Notes: generated from the sequence alone by a model not told the origin. A stretch of DNA of 64,000 bases from Bacteroidales bacterium (GCA_016707705.1 JADJHD010000008.1:62001-126000), one strand, 5' to 3'; numbered from the stretch's first letter, positions 35,983 to 46,216 are shown. A program made the numbers and translations.

Positions 35983-37341
35983 ATGAAATTTCCACTGCTT
36001 TTCGGACTGGTGCTGGCATTTGCATTGATATCATGCAGAAATACAGCCCAAACCACTGTACAGTTCTCAAAATTGCCGGTCATTTCCGATGATTCGCTGC
36101 TAACCCTTGTTGAATACCAGACTTTCAGGTATTTCTGGGACAGGGCTGAACCAAATTCTGGAATGGCATGTGAAAGGGTAAATGCTAACGATATTTATCC
36201 GGAAAATGACAAGAACGTTATTACAACCGGTGGTTCTGGTTTTGGGTTTATGGCAGTACTTGCTGGAATTGAAAGAGGTTTTGTAAGTCGCGAAAAGGCC
36301 ATGCTTCGCTTCGAGAAAAATGTGGAATTCCTTAAAAAGGCAGATCGCTTTCACGGAGCATGGCCTCATTGGCTGAATGGTGAAACAGGTAAGGTAAGAC
36401 CATTCGGAACCAAGGATGATGGCGCCGATCTGGTTGAAACTTCCTATATGATGCAGGGATTGCTTTGCGTTCGACAATATTACAAGAATGGGAATGAACG
36501 GGAGAAGAAACTTGCTGCCGATATCGACCAGCTTTGGAGAGGCGTAGAATGGTCCTGGTTCACACAGGGTGGAAAGGATGTGATCTATTGGCATTGGTCA
36601 CCAAAATATGGCTGGGAAATGAATTTCCCTGTTGAAGGCTACAATGAATGTCTCATCCTTTATGTCATGGCGGCCTCCTCTCCTACTTATCCGGTTGGTG
36701 CTGATGCCTATCATCTGGGATGGGCAAGGAATGGCGGCATTATGAATGATGCTGAAGCCTATGGATATAAAATGAACCTGAAACATAACGGTGCCCCAAA
36801 ATATGGAGGACCCTTGTTCTGGGCTCATTATTCATATCTGGGACTTGATCCAAGAAATCTGGAAGATAAGTACGCAAATTATTGGGATCATAATGTTAGC
36901 CAGACCATGATCAATTATAATTGGTGTGTTGAAAATCCCAAGAAATTCAAGGGATATAGTCCAAATTGCTGGGGATTAACTGCAAGCTATTCGCATAATT
37001 TCTATGCCGGCCATGCACCCGGAATGGAAAATGACCTGGGGGTAATTACTCCTTCTGCTGCTGTTTCTTCACTTCCTTACTCCCCGGAACAATCAATGAA
37101 TGCTATCCGCTACTTCTATCATGATCTGGGTAGTCAGTTATGGGGAGATTATGGATTTTATGATGCTTTTAGTCTGGATGACAACTGGTTCCCGAAACAA
37201 TACCTTGCCATTGATCAGGGCCCCGAGATTGTTATGATCGAAAATTACAGGACTGGACTTCTATGGAAACTGTTTATGTCCTGCCCTGAGGTAAAATCAG
37301 GACTTGGTGTTCTCGGTTTCAAAGGCTTCAGCAAGGAATAA
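35983..37341 (+). CDS. GH144-like lipoprotein glucanase (copy 2)
   Basis: The 452-residue lipoprotein (lipobox LISC, Cys18) is essentially a bare GH144 domain, beginning near SLLTLVEYQTFRYFWDRA. Candidate acidic residues are Asp149 and Glu152 (GADLVETSY) and Glu222 (GYNE). The first is close to the Asp139/Glu142/Glu211 numbering remembered for the founding enzyme. The GLDPRNL, ENPKKF and AVSSLPYSPEQSM blocks match copy 1. Gap of 16 bases from the GH43-like gene. It is the simplest of the four copies and the likeliest to act as a classical endo-beta-1,2-glucanase. Confidence 0.88.
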   Translation: MKFPLLFGLVLAFALISCRNTAQTTVQFSKLPVISDDSLLTLVEYQTFRYFWDRAEPNSGMACERVNANDIYPENDKNVITTGGSGFGFMAVLAGIERGFVSREKAMLRFEKNVEFLKKADRFHGAWPHWLNGETGKVRPFGTKDDGADLVETSYMMQGLLCVRQYYKNGNEREKKLAADIDQLWRGVEWSWFTQGGKDVIYWHWSPKYGWEMNFPVEGYNECLILYVMAASSPTYPVGADAYHLGWARNGGIMNDAEAYGYKMNLKHNGAPKYGGPLFWAHYSYLGLDPRNLEDKYANYWDHNVSQTMINYNWCVENPKKFKGYSPNCWGLTASYSHNFYAGHAPGMENDLGVITPSAAVSSLPYSPEQSMNAIRYFYHDLGSQLWGDYGFYDAFSLDDNWFPKQYLAIDQGPEIVMIENYRTGLLWKLFMSCPEVKSGLGVLGFKGFSKE

Positions 37342-37365
37342 ATATTTCATTCTCAATTGTATCGT

Positions 37366-38790
37366 ATGAAAGCTATCGGATTCGCTTTTCTGCTGCTGCT
37401 TATGGCAGGTGGAACTGTTGATGCACAGAACAAAAATGCAAGGCTGAAAAATGCTGAAGGTGTAATTCCTGCAGAAGGTATCATTCAGAATTTATCAGAT
37501 TCTGCTTTGCTGGATCTTGTTCAGAGGCAAACATTCCGCTTTTTCTGGTATTATGGCCATCCTGTGAGCGGTCTTACCCGGGAAAGAAGCGATACCGTGC
37601 TGGCAGAACACTATTGGGATTACATCAATGAAGCCTGGGATGAACCGAATTTCAGCAAAACAGAATTTGGCCCTGATGCCTGTGCAATAGGAGGTACCGG
37701 ATTCGGTATTATGAGTACTCTTGTTGCAGTTGAAAGAGGATGGATAGGAAGGGATACAGCTCTCAGTAGGATTATTCAAATCGCTGATTTTCTGATAAAT
37801 GCTGATTGTTACCATGGAATTTACCCTCATTTCATGAATGGAAGAACCGGCAAAACCATCAAGTTCGACAGACTGGATGATGGTGCTGACCTTGTAGAAA
37901 CGTCATACCTGCTGATGGGGCTGCTTTGTGCCCGTGAATATTTCAATCATGATATCCCTAAGGAGAAGTACCTCCGAAACCGGGTTACTCAGATGTGGAA
38001 TGTCGCCAACTGGAACTGGCATACGCATGGCGAAAACAAACTCTACTGGCACTGGAGTCCCAATAACGATTTTGATATGAACTTTCCCATCCTCGGATGG
38101 AATGAGTGCCTGATTACTTATATAATGGCTGCATCATCACCTTACCATTCGATTTCGAAAGCAGTTTACGACGGTGGATGGGCTGGTAATCAGGGATTCA
38201 AAAACGGAAAATCATATTATGGAATTACTCTTCCCCTCGGAAATTATGACATGGGTGGCCCGCTGTTCTTCGAACATTATACCTTCCTCGGTATTGATCC
38301 CAACGGTCTCGTTGATTCTCTTGGTAACAACTATTTTGAACAGGGGAAAAACCATACTCTTATCAACAGGGCTTATTGCCTTGACAATCCAAAAAAATAC
38401 AAGGGTTATGGAGCTGATTGCTGGGGACTCACTGCAGGCGACAGTTACAAGGGATATGTAGCCCATTGCCCCGAGGTCGACTTTGGAGTTATCCAGCCAA
38501 CTGCTGCATTGTCCTCCTTCCCTTACACTCCACAGTATTCAATGCAGGCTCTTCGGCATTTCTATTATGGACTAGGGAACAAGATATGGAGCGAATATGG
38601 CTTTGTGGATGGCTTCAGCGAATCACACGACTGGTATGCCAAAAGCCATCTGGCAATCGATCAGGGGCCAATTGTCGTAATGATTGAGAACTACAGAAGC
38701 GGCATGCTCTGGAATCTTTTCATGCAAATCCCCGATGTCCAGAAAGGCCTCAAGAAACTTGGCTTCCAAAGTCCCTGGATCAAGAAGTAA
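37366..38790 (+). CDS. GH144-like secreted glucanase (copy 3)
   Basis: The 474-residue product starts at ATG 37366, giving a clean signal peptide (MKAIGFAFLLLLMAGG, ending VDAQ). The frame opens nine bases earlier at a TTG. The GH144 domain begins at about residue 45. It keeps Asp175 and Glu178 (GADLVETSY) and Glu247 (GWNE). Unlike copy 2 it is not a lipoprotein, and it carries an insertion after the RER motif (AEHYWDYINEAWDEP). It is more diverged and may have a different chain-length or linkage preference. Gap of 24 bases. Confidence 0.87.
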   Translation: MKAIGFAFLLLLMAGGTVDAQNKNARLKNAEGVIPAEGIIQNLSDSALLDLVQRQTFRFFWYYGHPVSGLTRERSDTVLAEHYWDYINEAWDEPNFSKTEFGPDACAIGGTGFGIMSTLVAVERGWIGRDTALSRIIQIADFLINADCYHGIYPHFMNGRTGKTIKFDRLDDGADLVETSYLLMGLLCAREYFNHDIPKEKYLRNRVTQMWNVANWNWHTHGENKLYWHWSPNNDFDMNFPILGWNECLITYIMAASSPYHSISKAVYDGGWAGNQGFKNGKSYYGITLPLGNYDMGGPLFFEHYTFLGIDPNGLVDSLGNNYFEQGKNHTLINRAYCLDNPKKYKGYGADCWGLTAGDSYKGYVAHCPEVDFGVIQPTAALSSFPYTPQYSMQALRHFYYGLGNKIWSEYGFVDGFSESHDWYAKSHLAIDQGPIVVMIENYRSGMLWNLFMQIPDVQKGLKKLGFQSPWIKK

Positions 38791-38810
38791 CAACCTCATA
38801 TTTAAGCTAA

Positions 38811-40964
38811 ATGCGAAGATTCCTGGCCATATTCATAATTTTGTTTCTCTCTGGCAATCTAATTGCTCAGGAGTATGAGTACTCCTATGGATTCTTCACA
38901 AACAGCATGATGAAGGAGAACTATTTCTTCAGCAGTGTAAAAAGCAGTGGTGGCTCCGTGATTAAAGCCATTAAAGGAAAACTTCCTGTTGCCGGGTCAA
39001 GGTTCCATACTCCCGGAAATGCACTTGAGTTGCAGTACATGAATTCTGCCTCAGGAAGTTGGCAGGCTGCCGTTTACCACAAGGAAATCAGGGGAATGGA
39101 TCATTTCAGGGATGCTTCAGCACTGTCCATCTGGATTTATGATGCCTCCGCAGAGTCCTCAGTGACAGCTATGCCTGAAGTGCAGCTGATGAGAAGAGAC
39201 AGCAGCCTTACAACTGCAGTTCCTATAACTGCAAACAAGGGTGAATGGCAGCAAATAACGATTCCTTTTTCAAAATTCGGCATTTCAAATGCCGGTGAAG
39301 CCTTTCAAACCATTGCAGTGATATTCAGCAGCAAGGGAACTGATACAGGCAAGCTGAGGACCTTTTATATTGATGATATTGAATTCACATCGACGGATAA
39401 AGCGCTGAAACTGATAGCCAAACCAGAATTACAGGATGCCTCGGGCTATGCCATGCATGTGGATATTTCCTGGAAAAAAGTTTCTGCCCCTGCAGTTAAA
39501 CTTATCAAGATATATAGATCTGAAGACGGCAGGAATTTCAATGCTGTAGGTGTACAATACCCATTTATCAGCCGTTTTGCTGACTATGCCGGAGAAACAG
39601 GCAAGAAATACTGGTACTGCATCTCCTATCTTGATGCTGATTACAATGAGTCGGAGAAGTCCAATGTACTCGAAGCTTCAACCCGTCCAATGACAGATGA
39701 AGAGCTCCTGACCATGGTTCAGCAAGCCTCCTTCAGATATTACTGGGAAGGTTCGGAAGCCAGCTCCGGAATGGCAAGGGAAGATATACCCGGCAGACAC
39801 AATATGATTGCCAGTGGTGCCAGCGGATTTGGAATCATGGCTCTGATTGCAGGAACTGAAAGAGGATTTATCAGCAGGGATGAATCCGTGAAAAGATTTG
39901 AGCAAATCACTGATTTTCTCAGCAAAGCGGAAACATTCCATGGTGTTTACCCCCATTTTATCGACGGTCCTAGCGGAAAGGTGGAACCTTTCTTTGGCAA
40001 TCAGGATAATGGTGCCGATCTGGTGGAAACATCATTCCTGATGCAGGGATTGCTGGCTGCAAGACAGTATTTTGACAGAAACAACAGTCAGGAAAAGGAA
40101 ATCAGGGACAGAATTACCAGCATCTGGGAAAAAGCTGAGTGGGACTGGTTCAGGCATTACCCCAACAGCAAATTTCTTTACTGGCACTGGTCTCCGGATC
40201 AGGCATGGGTCATCAATCATAACCTGATAGGCTGGAATGAGACCATGGTAACCTATTTGCTGGCCATCGCCTCTCCTACCCATGCAGTGCCGGCAAGCAT
40301 GTACTATTCAGGCTGGGCAAATCAGGACAGTACAGGACAAAAATACCGCTCAGCATGGGGACAAACCACTGATGGCTCCATGTACAGCAATGGAAAAACA
40401 TATTTCGGAATCAAACTGGATGTTGGAGTCTCAAACGGAGGCCCATTATTCTTCACGCATTACTCCTACATGGGCTACGACCCACACTTCATTACCGATA
40501 AATACACCAACTACTTCACGAATAATCAGAATATAGCCAGGATCAACTACAAGTATTGTGTTGAGAACCCCAAAAAATTCAAGGGATATGGTCCGGATGG
40601 CTGGGGACTTACTGCAAGTGATGGTCCTTTCGACTATTCAGCTGACGAACCGGTGATGGGACAGGATCACGGCAAACTCGCACCAACCGGGGCAATTTCA
40701 TCCTTCCCATACACTCCTGTGGAATCAATGCAGGCATTGAAAAGCTATTATTTCAACTATGGAAGTTTTCTATGGGGTGAATATGGCTTCAGGGATGCTT
40801 TTGACCTTACCAATAACTGGTGTTCAGATCTTTACATGGGTTTGAACCAGGCTCCAATGACCGTGATGATTGAAAACTACCGCACTGGACTTATCTGGAA
40901 TCTGTTCATGAAAAATCCTGAAATAAAGGAAGGATTAAAAAAACTTGAGAAAGAAAGTAAATGA
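38811..40964 (+). CDS. CBM-like / FN3-like / GH144 fusion (copy 4)
   Basis: The 717-residue product has a signal peptide (to IAQ, about 20). A jelly-roll module (about 25-195) resembles CBM11-type beta-sandwiches (EWQQITIPFSKFGI, RTFYIDDIEF). An FN3-like module covers about 205-295 and a GH144 domain about 300-717. Catalytic candidates are Asp403, Glu406 (GADLVETSF) and Glu477 (GWNE). The last four bases overlap the start of the GH31 gene, so translation is likely coupled. The binding module suggests attack on insoluble or long polymer. Confidence 0.86.
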   Translation: MRRFLAIFIILFLSGNLIAQEYEYSYGFFTNSMMKENYFFSSVKSSGGSVIKAIKGKLPVAGSRFHTPGNALELQYMNSASGSWQAAVYHKEIRGMDHFRDASALSIWIYDASAESSVTAMPEVQLMRRDSSLTTAVPITANKGEWQQITIPFSKFGISNAGEAFQTIAVIFSSKGTDTGKLRTFYIDDIEFTSTDKALKLIAKPELQDASGYAMHVDISWKKVSAPAVKLIKIYRSEDGRNFNAVGVQYPFISRFADYAGETGKKYWYCISYLDADYNESEKSNVLEASTRPMTDEELLTMVQQASFRYYWEGSEASSGMAREDIPGRHNMIASGASGFGIMALIAGTERGFISRDESVKRFEQITDFLSKAETFHGVYPHFIDGPSGKVEPFFGNQDNGADLVETSFLMQGLLAARQYFDRNNSQEKEIRDRITSIWEKAEWDWFRHYPNSKFLYWHWSPDQAWVINHNLIGWNETMVTYLLAIASPTHAVPASMYYSGWANQDSTGQKYRSAWGQTTDGSMYSNGKTYFGIKLDVGVSNGGPLFFTHYSYMGYDPHFITDKYTNYFTNNQNIARINYKYCVENPKKFKGYGPDGWGLTASDGPFDYSADEPVMGQDHGKLAPTGAISSFPYTPVESMQALKSYYFNYGSFLWGEYGFRDAFDLTNNWCSDLYMGLNQAPMTVMIENYRTGLIWNLFMKNPEIKEGLKKLEKESK

Positions 40965-43459
40965 GAAACTGCTTTAAATACCTGGTCACCATTTTGTCTG
41001 TACTTATGTGCATTGCATCCGTCAACGCACAGGTTCACAGTATTGGTAAGGTATTAAGCTGGAAAAAGACTGCTACCGGAATAGAAGGTAAAACAAGCAG
41101 TGCATACTTCAGAATTCAGGTTTACAATGAAAAGGTAATCAGGGTAAGAGTCTCTCTTTCCGAAAAGATGGATGATTTTTCATATTCTTTGGTTTCTGCT
41201 CCGGCATCAGGGACAGAATTCAGGATTTCAGAAGAAAAAAACTCCATACTTCTTCAGACAAACTCGCTCAATGTTTCCATTGAGAAGCTGCCCGGCTTCA
41301 GGGTAATTATCAGGAACAAGGCTGGAACAATAATCAGTGAAGACGTTCCCGGCGATGGATTTGGGACCTCCTTTATCGGTTTGAGGTCAAGCCTGTATAA
41401 AAAACTGCAGGATGGTGAACGTTTTGTTGGTTTGGGTGAAACGCTTGGGAATCTCGATAAAAGAGGCAATGGTTTCACTCTGAATAATACGGACACTTAC
41501 AAATACGGGGATCCCCGCCTCTCGATGTATGTCAGCATTCCATTTTACATAGGAATTCATCATCAGGAAGTATATGGTCTGTTCTATCATAATACCTACA
41601 AAACCTTCTTCAATTTCGGGCTCTCTACTCCCGGCATCACTTCAATTACCGCAGATGGCGGCGATGCAGATTATTTCCTCATCTATGACAAGGATATTCC
41701 CGGTATCCTTACCCATTACAGCAATCTAACCGGTCGGATGCCTATGCCACCGGTCTGGAGCCTGGGATACCACCAGAGCCGTTGCAGCTATTATCCTCAG
41801 GAAACTGTTCAGCTGCTTGGAGAAAACTTCAGGAGAAAGCAGATTCCGATTGATTGTATAGTGCTTGACGCTGATTATTTACAGGATTATGAACCATTCA
41901 GGATCAACCTTAAACGCTTTCCTGACATGCCGGGATTGACCTCCTCATTGCTTAAAATGGGCATTGAAGTCACGGCATCGGTTAACCCCGGAATCATGAT
42001 CGACAGCAGTTATTTCGCGCATGCTGATGGGCTGGCAAAGGATATCTTCGTAAAATACTCTGACGGTAGTCTGTACACCGCCGAAATTGCTCCCAGCCTG
42101 AATAATTATGTCGATTTCACCAATCCCAAAGGTCGTACCTGGTGGATTGATCACATGAAGTTTTTACCGGAAAATGGGATCGCAGGATATTGGAACGATA
42201 TGAATGAGCCTGCTGTTGGTGGAAGTTATTTGCCAGATAATCTGTTATTTGATTTTGATGGCAGGAAGGCAAATGCGCTCGAAGCCAAGAATGTGTATGG
42301 GATGCAGATGGCCCGTAGCAGTTTTGAATCTGCAATAAAATATGGAAAAGGAAAGCGGCCGTTCGTCCTGACGCGGTCCGGTTTTGCAGGAGTTCAGCGT
42401 TATGCAGCTATCTGGACCGGAGACAATACAGCCAAGGATGAGTTTCTGCTAAGTGGAACCCTGCTGAATACCCAGATGGGATTATCAGGAGTACCTTTTG
42501 TGGGTGACGATATCGGAGGCTACATAGGAAATACCTCCAATGAATTGTTTATCAGATGGATGCAAGTTGGAATGTTTGCCCCGTTTGCACGCAATCACAA
42601 GATGTCATTTGCCAATTCAAATGAACCATGGAGCTTTGGTGATGAGGCAGAAGCTATTTCCAGGGAGTATATCGGCTTCAGGTACAGGCTTCTCCCCTAT
42701 CTCTATTCCAATTTTCATGAGGCAGCTGAATCAGGAATGCCGGTTGCCAGAAGCCTGTGCATTTCAAATCCCTTTGATGACAAGGTTTATGAATCGCCAT
42801 ACCAGTATCAGTTCCTTTGCGGGGATGCACTGCTTGTAATACCTGTTAACTCTGAGGAGAAAACCAAAAAGTATTACTTACCTGAAGGTGAATGGTTTGA
42901 CATTCATTCAGACGCAAAAATTCAGGGGATGCAGGAGTTAACAGCTCAATTCCCTCTTTATGACCTCCCTGTATTTGTCAGGGCCTCCTCCATGATTCCC
43001 ATGCAAAGCCTTGTTCAATCTACAAAGGAGATGCCTTCAGATACCCTGTTCCTCCACATTTACAACGGATCAAAGTCCTCAGAGTTTGCATACTATGAAG
43101 ACGATGGAATGACTCAGAATTTCAGGAATGGAGTATATTGCAAACGAAAAATCAGCTTTAATCCTGCCTCAAACTCTTTAACAATTGGAGAAAAGGAAGG
43201 TAGTTTCGATTCCAAATTCCATTTTATACAATGTATCTTTCATGGATTTGACGGAAAAATCAGCCGGATGAGTGGAAACAACACCAATGCTTCTTTTCTC
43301 AGTGGCAATCAGCAGATACTTGATGGATTGCGTTATCTGGATGATATCTATGAGACTGCTGACTATATCAACCTGAGAAAGAGAGAGAGCATGGCGCAAC
43401 AATATGTTGTAACATTCCCACTTTCAGAAAAGCAGCTTCTGATTAATTGGGTTCAATAA
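40961..43459 (+). CDS. GH31 alpha-glucosidase/alpha-xylosidase family enzyme
   Basis: The 832-residue protein has a signal peptide (to VNAQ, 24), an N-terminal beta-sandwich (about 30-240) and a GH31 barrel (about 245-620). The nucleophile Asp413 is in GYWNDMNEP and the probable acid/base is the aspartate of IWTGDN. C-terminal beta-sandwiches follow (620-832, YYLPEGEWFDIHSD). GH31 enzymes cut alpha-linked glucose, xylose or galactose; substrate unknown. Its ATG overlaps the stop of GH144 copy 4 by four bases, placing it in the PUL operon. It suggests that the target glycan carries alpha-linked side residues, or that the locus serves more than one glucan. Confidence 0.9.
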   Translation: MRNCFKYLVTILSVLMCIASVNAQVHSIGKVLSWKKTATGIEGKTSSAYFRIQVYNEKVIRVRVSLSEKMDDFSYSLVSAPASGTEFRISEEKNSILLQTNSLNVSIEKLPGFRVIIRNKAGTIISEDVPGDGFGTSFIGLRSSLYKKLQDGERFVGLGETLGNLDKRGNGFTLNNTDTYKYGDPRLSMYVSIPFYIGIHHQEVYGLFYHNTYKTFFNFGLSTPGITSITADGGDADYFLIYDKDIPGILTHYSNLTGRMPMPPVWSLGYHQSRCSYYPQETVQLLGENFRRKQIPIDCIVLDADYLQDYEPFRINLKRFPDMPGLTSSLLKMGIEVTASVNPGIMIDSSYFAHADGLAKDIFVKYSDGSLYTAEIAPSLNNYVDFTNPKGRTWWIDHMKFLPENGIAGYWNDMNEPAVGGSYLPDNLLFDFDGRKANALEAKNVYGMQMARSSFESAIKYGKGKRPFVLTRSGFAGVQRYAAIWTGDNTAKDEFLLSGTLLNTQMGLSGVPFVGDDIGGYIGNTSNELFIRWMQVGMFAPFARNHKMSFANSNEPWSFGDEAEAISREYIGFRYRLLPYLYSNFHEAAESGMPVARSLCISNPFDDKVYESPYQYQFLCGDALLVIPVNSEEKTKKYYLPEGEWFDIHSDAKIQGMQELTAQFPLYDLPVFVRASSMIPMQSLVQSTKEMPSDTLFLHIYNGSKSSEFAYYEDDGMTQNFRNGVYCKRKISFNPASNSLTIGEKEGSFDSKFHFIQCIFHGFDGKISRMSGNNTNASFLSGNQQILDGLRYLDDIYETADYINLRKRESMAQQYVVTFPLSEKQLLINWVQ

Positions 43460-43508
43460 CGATAAATGAATTCTATAGAAAAATCGACAAACACTAAATA
43501 ATTGCACT

Positions 43509-45803
43509 ATGACAAAAATCAAATCAACAGCAATCGTTGTATTGCTATCAATGCTGGTTGCGGGTTCAGGGTACTCGCAGGTAGCCAAGGTTTCTCCTGA
43601 GAAAGCCAAAATGGACAAATTCATCAATGAACTGATGTCGAAAATGACTCTTGATGAAAAAATCGGTCAGCTTAATCTTCCATCCATCGGTTTTGATGTA
43701 ACCGGCCCGATCGTAAGCACTGATGTCGACAAGAAAATAAAAAGCGGATTTGTAGGAGGTGTATTCAATACATTCACACCTTCAGCAGTGAAGAAACTGC
43801 AGGATATAGCCGTGAATGAAACACGCCTTAAAATCCCCCTCATTTTTGGATTCGATGTAATTCACGGTCATAAAACCATATTCCCAATTCCCCTTGGACT
43901 TTCCTGTACCTGGGATGTGAACCTTGTTGAGCAAAGCGCAAGAATCGCAGCTCAGGAGGCCAGTGCCGACGGACTTAGCTGGACATTCAGTCCAATGGTT
44001 GATATTGCCCGTGATCCAAGATGGGGTCGTTGTGCCGAAGGATCAGGTGAAGACCCTTATCTGGGTGGGAAAATAGCTGCAGCCATGGTAAAGGGATATC
44101 AGGGTTCTGACCTTTCGAAGAACAATACCATCATGGCCTGTGTAAAGCATTTCGCTCTTTACGGCGCCGCTGAATCCGGAAGGGATTACAACACTGTTGA
44201 CATGAGCTATGTAAAAATGTACAATGAATACCTTCCTCCCTATCAGGCTGCTGTTGATGCCGGTGCAGGAAGCGTAATGAGTTCATTCAATGAGATTAAC
44301 GGAATGCCTGCAACCTGCAATAAATGGCTCATGACTGACCTTCTTCGCAGGCAGTGGGGTTTCGAGGGTTTCGTTGTAACCGATTATACTGCTATCAATG
44401 AAATGATTGACCATGGCATTGGCAAGGACCTGAAGGATGTTTCAGGAATGGCTCTCAATGCCGGTATCGACATGGATATGGTTGGTGAAGGCTTCCTGCT
44501 TTACACCAAGGAATTGCTTAAAGAAGGCAAGGTTACTATTCAGACCATCAACGAAGCCTGCACCAGAATTCTGGAAGCCAAATACAAGCTAGGTCTTTTT
44601 GATGATCCCTATCGCTATATCAGTGAAGAACGTGCCAATACTGAAATCCTGACTGCAGCCAACCGCAAGGTTGCCCGTGAAATCGCAGAACAATCTATTG
44701 TATTGCTCAAGAATGACAATCAGTTGCTGCCTCTTCAGGCAAAGGGTACCATTGCCCTCATCGGCCCACTGGCTGATGTAAAGCGCGAAATGATTGGCAC
44801 ATGGAGTGCTGCCGGTGATAATAACAAGTCAGAAAGCGTTAAGAACGGAATCAAGAATCTATTTGGCGAAAATGTAACACTCATTTCAGCAAAAGGATGC
44901 AATCTTCTTACTGACCGGACCTTCCTTGCTGAAATCTGTGGAAAGGAATCCGTTGATCCCCGCTCCGATGATGAAATGATTAAGGAAGCTGTTGAAGCTG
45001 CCAGCAAGGCAGAAATCATTGTAGCTGTTCTTGGTGAACCCGCAGCATTAAGCGGTGAGGCTGCTTCAAGAAGTGACATAGGACTTCCCGGTCGTCAGCT
45101 TGATCTTCTGAAAGCGCTGGTAGCAACTGGAAAGCCAGTCGTTCTTGTACTGATGAACGGTCGTCCTCTCATCCTTGACTGGGAAAGCAAGAACGTTCCG
45201 GCAATCCTTGAAGCATGGCATTTGGGAACAGAAGCAGGCAATGCTGTAGCATCTGTCCTTTTCGGACTCAGGAATCCTTCAGGTAAGTTGACCATGACCT
45301 TCCCACGCAATGTTGGACAAATTCCAATCTACTACAATCACAAGAACACAGGACGTCCCTATGCTGGAAATGATGAAAAGTACAAGAGCCGTTACCTTGA
45401 TGTTGTAAACGAACCACTGTATCCTTTCGGATATGGTCTCAGCTACACAACTTTCAAGTATTCAGACCTGAAATTGGATAAAGCTAACATGAAGTCGAAT
45501 GAAACCCTCACTGCAACTGTGACCCTTACCAATACAGGCAAGTATGAAGGAACTGAGACCGCTCAGCTATATATCCGCGATTGTGTTGGTTCAATTACAA
45601 GGCCCGTCAAGGAACTGAAAGGCTACCAGAAGGTAAGTCTCAAGCCGGGTGAAAGCAAGGTTATTACATTCAGCATTACTTCAAAAGATCTGGCATTCTA
45701 TAATGACAAACTTGAGTTCAAGGCAGAAGCTGGAAAATTCATCCTTTTTGTAGGCGGTGATTCTGCCAACAATCTTGAAAGCAGTTTTGAACTGGCCCAG
45801 TAG
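43509..45803 (+). CDS. GH3 beta-glucosidase (BglX-like)
   Basis: The 764-residue product has a signal peptide (to GYSQ, 24). The GH3 TIM-barrel (about 30-375) includes KMTLDEKIGQL and the KHFALYGA motif, with nucleophile Asp292 in FVVTDYTA. The alpha/beta sandwich covers about 380-620 and a C-terminal FN3-like domain about 660-764. In Bacteroidota, GH3 enzymes beside GH144 genes have been linked to sophoro-oligosaccharide (beta-1,2-glucose) hydrolysis, which fits as the last step of this PUL. It has the VTDYTA form rather than the common VSDW. It is followed by a strong terminator that closes the operon. Confidence 0.92.
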   Translation: MTKIKSTAIVVLLSMLVAGSGYSQVAKVSPEKAKMDKFINELMSKMTLDEKIGQLNLPSIGFDVTGPIVSTDVDKKIKSGFVGGVFNTFTPSAVKKLQDIAVNETRLKIPLIFGFDVIHGHKTIFPIPLGLSCTWDVNLVEQSARIAAQEASADGLSWTFSPMVDIARDPRWGRCAEGSGEDPYLGGKIAAAMVKGYQGSDLSKNNTIMACVKHFALYGAAESGRDYNTVDMSYVKMYNEYLPPYQAAVDAGAGSVMSSFNEINGMPATCNKWLMTDLLRRQWGFEGFVVTDYTAINEMIDHGIGKDLKDVSGMALNAGIDMDMVGEGFLLYTKELLKEGKVTIQTINEACTRILEAKYKLGLFDDPYRYISEERANTEILTAANRKVAREIAEQSIVLLKNDNQLLPLQAKGTIALIGPLADVKREMIGTWSAAGDNNKSESVKNGIKNLFGENVTLISAKGCNLLTDRTFLAEICGKESVDPRSDDEMIKEAVEAASKAEIIVAVLGEPAALSGEAASRSDIGLPGRQLDLLKALVATGKPVVLVLMNGRPLILDWESKNVPAILEAWHLGTEAGNAVASVLFGLRNPSGKLTMTFPRNVGQIPIYYNHKNTGRPYAGNDEKYKSRYLDVVNEPLYPFGYGLSYTTFKYSDLKLDKANMKSNETLTATVTLTNTGKYEGTETAQLYIRDCVGSITRPVKELKGYQKVSLKPGESKVITFSITSKDLAFYNDKLEFKAEAGKFILFVGGDSANNLESSFELAQ

Positions 45804-45847
45804 TTATTAATTAACATACTGATTATCTTTATAGTAGAATAAATTTT

Positions 45848-45888
45848 AAAAGGCATCTCTTGTGCAACAACAGAGATGCCTTTTTTTT
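45848..45888 (+). terminator. Intrinsic terminator closing the PUL
   Basis: A perfect 13-bp stem AAAAGGCATCTCT / AGAGATGCCTTTT with an 11-base loop leads into a run of eight T. Confidence 0.93.
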
Positions 45889-46216
45889 ATCCAAAAATCA
45901 AACTGCATTTGCATTAAACCAGTTAATTTTGAAGCTGAAGCAATAATTTTTGAACAGGAGGAACAAAAACATATTCTTTGTCATACCTTTAATCAGTTCA
46001 TTTTTAACCAGAGCAGAGAAGTACAATGATGCTGTTCAGTTTTGCGAAATCAATTAGCAGGCATATTACGGTATATCAGAATTTAACTTGAAATGGTTTC
46101 GCATCATCGCTGAAATTCAGTATATCTGCTGGCACAGGCAATCTATTGATCGCCTCAGCAAACACGATTAGCAGTAATGCTTATAGTACTTTAAACGCAT
46201 TTCCTCTGGTGGGGAG

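Noticed and set aside
36100..36594. 164-codon minus-strand frame opposite GH144 copy 2
   Set aside because: Antisense shadow of a conserved catalytic domain.
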